64,000 nucleotides of DNA, from assembly GCA_038373865.1 (NCBI GenBank), contig JAXGGA010004509.1:1-64000 (forward strand), in the 5' to 3' direction. The translations under genes and the position numbers were made by a program. Below are positions 44,998-56,439 of this stretch, one piece after another. Source of the stretch: Uloborus plumipes. Taxonomy: Eukaryota > Arthropoda > Arachnida > Araneae > Uloboridae. Within the stretch, counting starts at the first letter, position 1. Each line of letters starts with the position of its first letter. A model generated the notes under the pieces. It was not told the origin of the DNA. It ran no database searches and saw only the letters and a list, made by a program, of their open reading frames with translations.

Positions 44998-47851
44998 TAG
45001 GGATTGCAATACCAGAGCAAAAACACAATACCGGTATTCGGTATTTTTAAAACGCCAATACCAGAATACCGGTATTCGAAATTTTTCGAAAAAAGAAAGA
45101 AAACATATTTGTTTTGTTGTAGTGTTCAATAATTTACACAAAAATATAAATTATCTTATGCAAATATAATATGGAAGAACAAACATTTTGGTCAAATAAT
45201 AATAAATGCAAAACAGTGAGCAATATATGACATTAAAAAGAAAAAAACACAGATAAAATTAATCATTTTTTTCAACACAAAAAATAACAAAACGTATAGT
45301 AGAGAACAAAAAATTCTGCCTGGTATCAATATTAATTGAAAAAAAAAGAACTTTTTCTACTGCTGATTTTTAAAATAAGATCTTAAAAAACATAAAGTGT
45401 CTATCGAACTGTCATTCAACCTGGAGCGAATTTTTGTAGATATAGATCCAGCAGCTGAAAATGCTGCTCGGAATCGACGCTGGTGGGGGGTATTGTTAAC
45501 AATGAGCGATAGGTGCGCTCCAAGTACTTACTCCAAAGTCCTTAGTCTTAAAATAATTGTATTTCTCTTCTGATGGTTTTGGAAACATCTGTTTTCGGTA
45601 CTATACTAGTACTGTTTGTGGCAATTTTCTTATTTATGGCTTGCTGTAACTTTTCCTGGAGAGACAATTCTTCTTCCACTTCAATATCATCTTCATCAAA
45701 TTGATGTTCTTGCTCAGGAAGAGTTGTTGCTTGCTTTTCCAAACCTTGTTGAAGGAAATTTTGGATGAATGTGACAACATTTGATTGCGTTATTTTTTTG
45801 AATTCACTAAAATTATGCAAATACCTCAAAATATCTTCCACTTCATTATGTCGTTCCTCTGTGCGTATTTTCAAAGCACTGTACATTTCTTTGGCCAGTG
45901 GAGTGTCTTGCTCGTTTAGTGACTGCAGCATAAAGTTGATTATGGCATTCGCTGTTAATAAGTTAGAATCCTTCCGACATAAAGCCTCCACTGCTAGTTT
46001 TATGGGAAGCAGAGCAGATACTGTTTTGGATACTAAATCAAATTCACTGTCCGAAAAGTTAACTTGAGAATTCAAGTCAATTAATGCTTTTTGCACAGGA
46101 TTTTTTAACTTCAAAAATCACTCCATCATCAGAAATATACTATTCCAACAAGTTTTGGAGTCTAAAATTAGCATAAGCTCTTTTTTCATTTCAGCACATA
46201 CATATTTTTGCAACATGAAATTTTTTGTTGGAGAGCGTTTAAATAACTTAACAACATCTCTAATTTTCTTAATAACAGGAAGCAATTCTTGGTACGTTAA
46301 TACTTCGAGATTATTATTATCTTCATACCCGAACAAGGTATTTTCTTCATTATCAGTATTATTACTCTCTTCGACTTCAGAATCTGAACTTTCTAAATTG
46401 CTGTGGTTTGGATTTTGCTTATATAGTACACTTAATACTGCTAGTTGAATTCCATGAGCATAGCATAGCTGTTGATGTGCATCAATCAACTTCGCAACTT
46501 TTTTCATCACATTTGCTCCGTCAGTAGTTATGCAGACAATATCTTCTTTCAGAGATAACCCCTGCTCCTCCAATTTGCTTACAACTGCTTCGACACATTT
46601 CGTACCGGGCATACTTCCTGAGATATATACCAGTCCTATATTCCAAATTTCCTTTTCTGAGTGAATATTTATATTTAAGTACCGTCTATTTTGAACACTT
46701 GTCCATTCATCAAATGTGAGACTAAATTTTGAACCATTTAATTTTAAGTCAGTCAGTTCTTTCTTCAAAGAAGTAAGAACACCGTTACTGTACCCTATGA
46801 CTATTCTTCTTATAGCATTAGCTGATTTTACTTAGGGACTTTAAAGGGCAGGCCATCCAGTGCTGTCATTTTAGATATTACTTCATCCAAACTATCCGTT
46901 TTTCTTTTAAAGAAATCTAATTTGTGATGATGATGATTGTGGGGAAGCAATGTCATTTCTAGGCGAGTCAGAACTTGTCTCGGACTCTTTTCGTTTCAGC
47001 AAGTTAATATTATGTTGCGTTTTCAGCTGCATATGTAGTCCATTTGTGCTGCCTCCAGAAACTTTGATGATCCTTGAACATGTTTTGCATTTTGCTAGCA
47101 TATTTTTTTCATCATGTAAATAGTAAAACCAAGCCAAAGAAATGTCAGATGATATTTTATGCTCTTTGAATTCATCATTATCCATTATGAACAAGTGAAA
47201 CTCGAAAACTTAGCGTCAAAAATAATTTGAGCAAAGTACAGTGAGACAATCAGACAATAAAACTCACCAATTTAAAAAAAAACTAAATGTTCAAAAGTTT
47301 AAAATACTAACTCACAATATCATAACTACCATAACATAACAAATGCAAAGACAGTGCAGCGATTCGATAACCATGAATATATGCTGAAAAATTTGCAACG
47401 ATTTCATTTTGATTTCGATTCTCATGATGGTTGCCACTCTAAAGAAACAATCGACTTGGCAATAAATTTAAAATAAGCTGACTGAAGCAATAACTAAAAG
47501 TGCTAAGACAAGAGGAAAATATCACCAAGTATAGAGATAAATAGCGAGACAGTACACCAACTTATATTGGCGACGACAAAAAAGCTTTTCCTTGAGAATG
47601 ATTCGCTATGAATCAGTAGTTTTTGTTTTTTAGTGATATTTTGGCATCAAACTATTTTTGTAGCGTCCCTTAAATGAAAATAAAACTCATGTAAAGTAAC
47701 AGTAAATATATAATAAATGAAATAAAAAGCTCATCGGTTAAAAATTATTCATTTTTTTTCGCTAATATTGAAAATCCAGGTATTTTGCCTCAGTAAATAC
47801 CTGTATTTCGAGATTGGAAAATAGCTCGAAATACCGGTTTTGCAATCACTA
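44998..47851 (-). mobile_element. hAT transposon, 2.85 kb, 8-bp duplication GTTGTGTC
   Basis: GTTGTGTC lies at 44990-44997 and 47852-47859 with no mismatch. The ends are TAGGGATTGCAATACC and, read backwards, TAGTGATTGCAAAACC. Subterminal AATACCGGTATT-type motifs cluster at both ends. The single gene inside, on -, is a broken BED-finger transposase. The perfect duplication shows that the copy is not old. Confidence 0.95.
45370..47185 (-). pseudogene. hAT transposase with BED zinc finger, broken
   Basis: The ATG at 47185 starts a BED-type finger (AWFYYLHDEKN, KCKTCSRIIKV, LHMQLKTQHN, with the Cys-Cys-His-His pattern). A frameshift near 46922 precedes FFKRKTDSLDEVISKM and another comes near 46832. 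The core reads TFDEWTSVQNRRYLNINIH, VCITTDGANVMKKV and LCYAHGIQLAV, the RNase H-like fold typical of ZBED-type hAT enzymes. A TGA at 46118-46120 interrupts it, and the frame then resumes to 45548. The C-terminal dimerisation block can still be traced to about 45370 with stops. Four or more lesions rule out a working enzyme. The spacer between DEWT and the C-terminal block is rich in Ser, Glu and Asn. Confidence 0.9.
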
Positions 47852-47956
47852 GTTGTGTCTATAACCCATAATAATTAAACAGCTCAGCTGATGTGATCCG
47901 AAACACTATCTTTCTGAGTAAAAACCAAAAAGCAACAATAAGTCCAATTTAAAAAA

Positions 47957-48001
47957 CGGCAAACATGTTTCAAAGGCATAAAGCCTCCTTCTTCAGTGCC
48001 G
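47957..48001 (-). ncRNA. Hammerhead ribozyme motif (minus copy)
   Basis: Read on -, CGGCA (stem I), CTGAAGA (core), a stem II of GGAGGC/GCCTTT around TTTAT, GAAA (core), the palindrome ACATGT as minimal stem III, the cleavage position T, and TGCCG (stem I partner). Compared with the plus copy there is one extra A at the base of stem II, which may weaken it. The core fits CUGANGA...GAAA. Confidence 0.7.
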
Positions 48002-48162
48002 AGCAAGAAATGGAAAGAACCAAAGTACCGGGAGAGTTTAAATAGAAAAGGAGCAAAAGCTGCCAAATCCGGGCTCGGCACACGCTGACACCTGATTGGT
48101 CTAGCTTTTGGTCCTTTTCTATTTAAACTCTTCTGGTGCTTTGGTTCTTTCTATTTCTTGCT

Positions 48163-48206
48163 CGGCACTGAAGAGGGGGCTTTATGCCTTTGAAACATGT
48201 TTGCCG
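48163..48206 (+). ncRNA. Hammerhead ribozyme motif (plus copy)
   Basis: Stem I CGGCA (48163-48167) pairs with TGCCG (48202-48206). Core CTGAAGA is at 48168-48174. Stem II GGGGGC/GCCTTT (48175-48180 and 48186-48191) has six pairs including three G-U, with loop TTTAT. GAAA is at 48192-48195. Stem III is the self-complementary ACATGT (48195-48200), and the cleavage site would follow T48201 in the triplet GTT. The very short stem III is like the small Penelope-linked hammerheads that cut as dimers. All invariant core bases are present. Confidence 0.8.
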
Positions 48207-48561
48207 TTTTTTAAATGGGAGTTATTTGTGCTTTTAGACGTTGCTTTTTGGTTTTTACTCATTTGCGCACAAAGTGATTTGTTTTTAACTATCTGCTTTG
48301 GATAAAATAGTTTTAAACAAATATAATTGTTTGGGCTACTTAGCTGTAATAAGTGGTCTGTTAGGTACACACTTTTAAATTTCCCAACTTTTTTTTATTT
48401 ATAAATACAGTAAACTCCTGGTAGTCCACATGTCTTTCACACTTTTGTTTTCATGGTGATGATTTACTGAATGCAGAAAAATGCACCCATTTTAACTTAG
48501 GTCAACTTGCACTCATTTTAAATCAGTCTCGAAGCAACTCTCACTCATTTCGATGGACCCA

Positions 48562-48839
48562 TTAACCTTTAAGAACCCGGGTGGTACACATGCTGTACCG
48601 CAAGTCTCTTTTCCTTTGAGGACGAAGTTGAAATCTTCGCCTTTGGAGCCGGAGATTTTTCCAAGATTTCACACCCCCTTACTGGGGGATTATGGCTATG
48701 TATTTGAACTGCGAAGTCATAAAACCCAAGTGCTTGCCGTTGCACCTTCCCGTCTTCAAAGGAAAGGAGATCTGAGGTTCAACAGTTGTACCAAAGGTCT
48801 CAAAACGAAAAATTCTATACAAATAGCCCAAAAGGTTAA
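48562..48839 (+). mobile_element. piggyBac-type MITE (copy 1), TTAA target
   Basis: TTAA lies at both edges, next to CCTTTAAGAAC on the left and CAAAAGG on the right. Inside are GGTACACATGCTGTACC and CCTTTGGAGCCGGAGATTTT, both also in copy 2. A 118-codon open frame (48553-48909) runs past both ends of the element and is not taken as a gene. Confidence 0.75.
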
Positions 48840-49453
48840 GTATTTTGACGCAGAGGACAATATATTGCTTTGTGACAAGATACTATTGAAAAAAAACGTC
48901 AATCGGTAATTAAGAAGAAGCATTTTAAAATGTAATAACAAAAGCAACTAACCAAGTTTTTATCCAAGTTTTAAGGTATACATGCTTATAATGAAATAGT
49001 GACGTGTGCCATTTAAAAGCAAAAGTTGTCAATTTGGTAAAAAAAAAGCATATCTCTGAAGATGTGATTTCCAGATTCAACTAAACACTGATTGATTGTC
49101 CACACTTTATGCCATGCACTTTTTCCACCTGGAGTATTTTTCAGTTCAACGTCTTGACGACTAATTAATCACAAGCAATGCTTAAGTTATAAATATACAT
49201 CAAATGCTGTTTTTACTAAAATTAAGCCAGTTGACTGGGAAAAGATCTTTATAAAGAGGCAAGGTGCGGCTATACAGTTGCAGCCTGGGATGATTTTGTT
49301 CTGAAATTTCAGATAATTTGATTGTCTGTTAAAAAATATTTAAAACGTCAGTCACCAGTTCTAAATTCCCAAGTCTAATTCGGCAACTACTTGCCTGTGA
49401 TTAAATTACACAGTAAAATTCAATTATTTTTATTCATCAATAAATTTGCTGAA

Positions 49454-49681
49454 TTAACCTTTTGGATCTGGACTGTTCATATAGAAATTTTTCTTTTGAC
49501 TAAGGTAGTACGACAGTTGAACCAGATTTCTTTTCCATTGAAAGGAGAAGGTATAAACTGTTGTACCGAAACCTTGAAAAAATCCCCGGCTCCAAAGGGT
49601 TCGAGTGAAAACTTCAACCCCGTCTTCTAAAGAAAAAAATGTATGGTACAACATGTGTATCGCCCTGTTCTTAAAGGTTAA
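49454..49681 (-). mobile_element. piggyBac-type MITE (copy 2), TTAA target
   Basis: The same family as copy 1, in the opposite direction. TTAA at 49454-49457 and 49678-49681, with CCTTT next to each. The shared CCTTTGGAGCCGGGGATTTT is seen on -. The two copies are about 70 percent alike by eye. Confidence 0.75.
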
Positions 49682-51266
49682 ATACAGATTTACTGCGGTA
49701 CTTTTAAAAATTAAAATTGCCGTAACTGAAGATCAAGATCGGGAAAAAAGATTCTAGTTTCCAGAACCAAATGTCCACTTCTTTTTTTGTTAGTTGCAAC
49801 ATTTTTTGTCAACCAAAAGAGTAACTATGCATCAAATTAGTTTTTAAATATTTTATTTTAAATAAAGGTAGATTTAACTAGTGGAATAAAAATTAATTTT
49901 TAATTCATTCTAAAGAGGAAAATTTTCCAATATGTTCCAAATTGTTGACAGCTCAAGTGGGGGCCAGGTGGCAAATGATACTCGTTTTTAGTTGCCTTGT
50001 GGCAAGTGAATCTTGATCTTTAGCTGTTACTGATGGGCCACCTATAATGTAATGAAGCTAAATTTCCTTAAATAAATAAAAAATATGTCCCTCTGTTAAT
50101 TTCATATGAGTTCAATAGCTATCAAATCCTTCTCATTCTATACATTTGAGTCCTTCAATTTTTCTAGACTTGTTATGCCTTTTAGGGAAAAAATTGCTGT
50201 TTATTAGCAATGACAATATTTTTTGTTCTATAAAAGAACTATTGTAAATATAACATGATTTTAGTCATTGTTTTAAATGACTTTGTTAGACAATCACCTA
50301 CAGTACACATTGCTAGTTTTTATAATTTATGTATTATCATAAAAGCATTAAAAAGAGCATCTATTCATTGATGCATGTGTCTAAAAGCACCTTTATTTGA
50401 GATATTGATCATAGATTTGTATTCAAGTTTTCACCTGGACTAAAAATTAGAAATTTGTGAATAAAACAATTTTAACTATTGGCATTTTATTGATATGAGT
50501 CAAATTGTGCAGCTATTGTAAGTTTTAGTACGTATATTTAGAAGATTCCTAAAATAAAACATCTTTGCTCGTACAGTTTGTTATTTTGTGATCTCATATA
50601 TGCACTAGTTATATTCTATGTTAATAAGGTTGAATTGTGTAGTAATAAATCGAGTATATAAACACTGGGAAATGTTTAAAACATACAAAGAAGGGAAAAC
50701 ATTATTCATACCCATACTCAGTCTTAAACTTGAGTAATAATTTTAATTCTAAAAGTTCATAATGAATTCTGTAACAAATTACAGAAAAAAATCTTGAGAA
50801 ATTTTTCATTGCAATAAAAATTGACTATCATTTTTTCATCCCCAGTAATTACTTTGATCGTAGTTGCATCATGTGAAAAAATTGTTACAAAAAGCAGTAG
50901 AATAAACAAATGAAATCCAATTTTATGGATCATACTGATTTAATTAGAGATGTGTTGGTAAAACATTCCCCAAAATAAAAATCAGATTATGGCCCCGATC
51001 CATTGATTTTTGAGTGAGTTTATGTCTACATAAAAAGTAGCAAACTGTCCCACGAAAACTGTAACTTGACATAAAAACTAATTATATTCATTTTTCTCCA
51101 AGCTTCTGCAATAATTCTATATTTATAAATATTTTTTGTGGGAACTACTTCAGTTATGGTTTTAAAAGTCATACTGCAGCTAGAAAACCATTTCTTCTTG
51201 TGGCACTTACCCCTTATCGACATTTTGAGGATTTAACTTCTTTATATATATATATATATATATATA
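49682..51266. other. No gene seen
   Basis: AT-rich spacer ending in a TA microsatellite (about 51243-51266). No exon, repeat or element end recognised. Confidence 0.5.
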
Positions 51267-51917
51267 CAGGGTGTCCACTCCTATCGTGGACCAATAGCTA
51301 ATTTCTAAACCGTTAGAGATAAGCATATAGTTTATTTAGGAAAAAATCTCCAAATTACGAAAGGAATTTTGGGTCTATTCAATGTTTTTCAAAAAATCAA
51401 ATTTTGAAAGAGTTACGAAATTTAAATTTTTATACAGCCCCCCAGTCCTATCAATCATATTTAGTAAAACATTCTTGTCACTGTAACGTTTAAAACTAAA
51501 AAAAAATCACTGTTCTACCACAAAAATTGACCGAGTTATGACGTTTTGAAAAATCAAGATTTTGAAGGATTTCACATACGGTCCCTTACGCGATCTCTCG
51601 ATGACGTCATGAAATAATGCAAAATCTTGATTTTTCAAAACGTCATAACTCGGTCAATTTTTGTGGTAGAACAGTGATTTTTTTTATGTTTTGAACGTTA
51701 CAGTGACAAGAATGTTTTACTAAATATGATTGATAGGACTGAGGGGCTGTATAAAAATTTAAATTTCGTAACTCTTTCAAAATTTGATTTTTTGAAAAAC
51801 ATTGAATAGACCCAAAATTCCTTTCGTAATTTGGAGATTTTTTCCTAAATAAACTATATGCTTATCTCTAACGGTTTAGAAATTAGCTATTGGTCCACGA
51901 TAGGAGTGGACACCCTG
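51267..51917. mobile_element. 651-bp palindromic mariner-type MITE
   Basis: It sits inside a TA microsatellite. Both ends read CAGGGTGTCCACTCCTATCG. The arms, each about 295 bp, are reverse complements with very few differences around a loop of about 60 bp (51566-51625). No coding capacity. The CAGGGTGTCC terminus and TA target point to a mariner-group enzyme. Confidence 0.9.
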
Positions 51918-54900
51918 TATATATAGATATATATTATATGTATGTAAACACCAAGTAATATACTTTTTTTCTTTTTGGAGAAATCATTAAAATGATTACA
52001 GGCTGCAGAAAAAGGTAAAAAAAAATGAAAAACAATTTTTTATAGTAAAAATTTATTTGGCTTTGAGTGTACTATCACAATAATCAAAAAAACTAGATTC
52101 TATATTTCACAAAATAAAAGACAAACATCCACATCTATAAGATCTGAATCTCTATACTTAAAGTATCTCAGTATACCTAGGATAAACAATATTAATATAT
52201 AAAAAGTAATGTAAGTATTCAGAAATACAGAAGCACAATTTTTTTACACACATATCTTAACAATGGCTTTTAGGTTTTCATTAGAAAGTTGCAATAAAAT
52301 AAGAAATTCAGATGCTAAGACGATATTTTTAAAATTGTATAAATTTGTTAAACTGCTTTTCTAAAAAAATATTTTAATGCAGTATGAAATGTGTAGTAGT
52401 AATAGCCTTCATTTTATATTAAAACTTATTGTTTGTTTATAAGACAACAAACATGTTTTTTAAGTTAATTTCTTTCACATCCATTAACTGTTCTCCAAAA
52501 ATTTTGCCTATGTGCATTGATCACCTGACGCATTATCTCACATACAGTTGTTTGGATGAAACCAAAAGGCTCTTTATTCACTTTTCTGAATAAAGCTGGG
52601 ATATGCCAAATACATGATAGCTGTCTGAAATGTTGTAGTAAGTAATAAAAGATAAATTTAGGTTACATTTAGTGCAAAGAACTGTGACTCTAAATTACTG
52701 TTCAGTAACTTCTGATGTGTGTGTGCACATTAAATACACATAATTTCAAGGAGCTAACATATATATACCAGGGCCGTAACCAGACTTTTTTCCGGGGAGG
52801 GTTTTATATCAAACACCTTTCTCATGAAATCTATATAAACTATAAAATTTGATTTCATGATCTATATTCTATTGCTTTTTGTTATAATAGATGCTTAAAG
52901 GACATTAACATGACATATCTGTTCAATGAAGGAAAAAATCTGATGTGTAAGCTGCATAGCTTTGCCCTGTCAAATATTCGATGTCTGTTAATGCCTCAAA
53001 AGGACAGCTGCATCAACTAATATACAATATTTAACAGAGAACTGATTGTGATTAAATGATTACATAGCTATTGTTCTCAACACAATGAAGTTAAGACCAA
53101 TAAGATTCTTAATTGCGTAGTGCTCTTGAATTTAGTTACAAAATATTTTTTTGCATTTTCTTTATGTAGAAGTATTGTCTCACTTATTCACCTTATATAA
53201 CCGATGGAGTTGCTCTAAATTCTTTCAATTTTAGAGAATCTTATCAAGCTAACATACACAGCATCTGCTCTTTTCACCAGTGAGTCATATTTAATCAATT
53301 ATTCAAGCGTGTGTAATTTAAGCAATTGATTATTGTGATAAGCCTTGTTTTAAAGTTTTATAATATTAGCTTAAGAACTCATAATCAACCAAATTTTATC
53401 TTGCATAATTTCTTGGGCTTTAAAATATTTTAAAACTTAAAATGCTGGGAAATATTTTCAATTAAAATCTTGTTCATAACTGAGCAAATTTGAATTTTGA
53501 AAAAAAAAAAAAAAAAGATTCAATGTACAGTAAGACCTGAACCAGTGTACATATGAATAAAATTTCATATATTTGGGCCTCTTGGTTTTGCCTCTAAACA
53601 ACTGACATATGCAAACTCTTTGCTTTATTAATATAGAGATTAGTTTTAGTGTAAAATATATTATAACATTGACTTTGTTGAATTTAACTTGCATGAAATT
53701 TTTTTTTTATCATGCTTTAGAAGTATATTTTACGATAGAAAATATCATGCTAAAGAAATCGATACCTAAAAGCCAGTTAAAAATGTTCACTTCAAATCTT
53801 AGGTGTACTAAATACATTGCATACATATTTAAAACATTCTAGTCTTTTGCTTAAAATCACAGAGTGGAAGCCAGGGATAGCCAGATCTTGATTAATTTCA
53901 AGCCACATTGGAAAACAATGCAGAATTTAAAAAATAAGAAGAAATACAAGTTGATTTTACTTTTTTTTATATGAAATTAACATTTATCAAACAAAAAAAA
54001 GTGCAAATTTTGGAAAATATATGTTAAGTAAAATATCACTGTCATAATCACTAATTGAGCATGAAACACAAAATGCAAACATTTCTATCTATAGTCAACA
54101 ACTTTTTTTTGGTTAAAATATTTTAATGATTAAAACCTGTTTAAAAACTGCAAGAAAGCTTAAGCTAAACATCATTAAGCTGTCATACAAAACATTGTTT
54201 TTGAATTATTGATAAAATTAACTTTGAAGAAACAGGAATGCTCAATCAAACTTTTTTTTTACCATGAAATCATTTTCTGATGCAATTACTTTTATTTCCT
54301 CACATTAAATGTAGATAACATTGCTGCATTATTTGGATAATGCAGTTAAATATAAGAAAAATAATTTTCAAATGCTTCTCCTAAGTTTTTTAAGTAACGA
54401 AAAACCTATCAACATTGCAGAAATGTTTAAGTTAGCATTTAAAAAAATTAAATTTACGCACTGATTTAACTATCAAACAATTTTTCCAATAAAAGAAAAG
54501 TGAATAAATTTTTCAAAAGAAAAAAGCAAAATCCGAACTCAAACATCAAATTATTTCGTTCTTTCAATAAATGTTATCTTCAGATCCTTCAAAATACACA
54601 AAACGTTGAGTACATATAGTTATGAGTACAATGTTTCCGATGCAGACATTTGAACTTGCTTACATAACAAGTATGTCTGGCAATCCCTGCACTGTCAGTA
54701 CAGTGTTGAATGATATGTTAATTCTATTTGAGTTATAAGATCTTAGACAGTAACAGATTTACATAAGTATGGCACGAAAAAGGCAGTTCATGTTTCACAA
54801 GACATATACATATTAACATCACAAATATAGTAACAAATGTGATTCAAGCACAGAGAAAAGCAGCAGCAGATAGTCAACTCGACCATTATGCACCTCATTC

Positions 54901-54939
54901 TGTCCACATGTGCTTAAAAGGGTAGCTTTTTATTTAATA
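51918..54939. other. AT-rich spacer with one possible exon relic and one transposon end
   Basis: Apart from the P450-like piece at 52465-52624, there is a single CAGGGCCGTAACCAGAC terminus at 52771 that resembles hAT-type MITE ends; no partner end was found. The rest shows only A and T runs. Confidence 0.5.
52465..52624 (-). pseudogene. Possible cytochrome P450 (clan 2) exon relic
   Basis: On -, an acceptor-like TACAACATTTCAG is followed by 52 codons and a TAA. The peptide includes IWHIPALFRKVNKEPFGFIQ and EIMRQVINAHRQNF. This resembles the stretch between the F and G helices of CYP2-type P450s, where an (H)IP.LF motif is followed about 25-30 residues later by HR..F and then a P.N.RDFID block. 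Here that block is lost and the frame stops, so it would be a remnant or an exon with an unseen donor. P450s oxidise small molecules using haem. No haem-binding exon was found nearby. The assignment is from pattern only. Confidence 0.35.
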
Positions 54940-56439
54940 CAGTAAAAACCTGCAACAAACACTCTCGAATAGCAGACACCTCTATTTAGTGTGTGTAGTT
55001 CAATATAAATAATTCCCTTTGAATAGCGGACGCTCTGAATGAAGGACAATTGTTTTGTACAAAAATGTTCATTTTTGAATGCTATGATAAAATTTTTTAT
55101 AAGCTTACAATGTGCAAAATGTTTTAACAAAACCTTGTAATCCTCACATTGGATTTTCAGCTTTGTTCTCTAACCCTTCTTTTCCTATTAGCTGGAATTT
55201 ATTTTAGATGCATTTTCTACTACAGTTGCTTCGTAAAAGTAGCCTTGTGTAGCTTTTTTCAAAATTGAGTTGCTCCAATTTGTGTGAAAGTTCTCATTGA
55301 AGTGGCATTTAAAAGACATATTAATGTCCTGAAAAAGCAATGTTAGAAATAAGAATTCAAATCTAGGTGTCATGATGAAGGCTAGTATTTTTAGGCGTCA
55401 AAATGATCCACTTAGGTGCCATTCTTAATGAATCAAAATTTTCTGCATCGAAATATAAAAAAAAAAACTTATTACAAAGAAATTAATTGCTTACAAATAA
55501 TTAATTAAATTATTGGTAACACATTCAGAAAAATCTGTACAACCTACAACAGAAAATGGTTTACTTAAAACAAAATTGATTGTATTTTAAAAATACTTTT
55601 ACACATTTATCCTTCAAATTAATCACGGGTCTCAAGAAGGAAAGAAAAGCTTCCGTGGCACCTGAATTTTAGGCCTTTGGGGCTGAGGGTTGGAAATCCA
55701 TGTGTCAAATCGAAATTTACGCTCGCAAAATGCAACTAACGACTACTTATTCTGAACACTGCCTGAAAGATGAAGAAAAAGTACAGCTCACAATGCTTTG
55801 CTCGGCGAAAATGAAATGACTTGGAAAGTTTTAAAACTTTTAAAGGACAGATGCTATTAGGAAAATGTAGATCATAGTTGAATATTATGAGTTTTATTAA
55901 TACTAGTACAACTGAACAATTTGCTTTTCCAGAAGACAATGAGGATAAAGTACCTATGACAGAAAATGACACTTGTAAAATGAGTAATTTTTTAAATCAC
56001 ACGCACAAAAGAATGTTTTTTTTTTTTTTTTAATCTGAGGATTAGTGACTCAGAGAGATGAACGTAAGATTTTTTCAATATTTAAATTAAGAAACATATT
56101 TTCAATGATATACAAGATGGCAAAATCTGTTGCATGGGTATTTCAGTTATTTGAATAAGTTCCTAGGTATGTAGTGTTCTTTATTCTTATTTTATATGAG
56201 AAAAAAATCATTAGTTAAAACTTGTAAATGAAATTGGGTAATTAGTATGCAATTATGATAAAGTAGCATAAGTCTTTTAGAGCACAATGATAACAGTACA
56301 CTTTTAATTAGAATTGTAGTTTTTTGTTAAGTTAATCAAAAAGTGAAGTTTTTAAGTAATCCTTTTTATTAGCAGACACCTCCCAAAATCAGACAAAACT
56401 TCTGGTCCCATGGCTGTCCGCTATTCAGAGGTACTACTG
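54940..56439. mobile_element. pogo/Tigger-family element, 1.5 kb, eroded
   Basis: TA at both edges. The ends read CAGTAAAAACCTGCAACAAA and, backwards, CAGTAGTACCTCTGAATAGC. Shared subterminal motifs AATAGCGGAC and GCAGACACCTC lie within 120 bp of each end. A weak trace of transposase-like text (KKKVQLTMLCSA, about 55775-55810 on +) is visible amid stops. 55360-55450 is related to 28070-28140, so other repeat matter has entered it. Confidence 0.7.

Larger units (their letters stand above)
47880..48290. mobile_element. Inverted pair of Penelope-type terminal segments
   Basis: The left arm (about 47915-48055, read on -) and right arm (about 48102-48260, read on +) are inverted copies at nearly 90 percent by eye, separated by about 45 bp. 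Each contains a hammerhead ribozyme core. Such ribozymes are known in the terminal repeats of Penelope-like elements. No reverse transcriptase or GIY-YIG frame is present, so the class call rests on the ribozyme. Confidence 0.6.

Noticed and set aside
48553..48909. Open frame of 118 codons
   Set aside because: It covers the first piggyBac-type MITE and runs past both of its ends. The second copy does not keep the frame.
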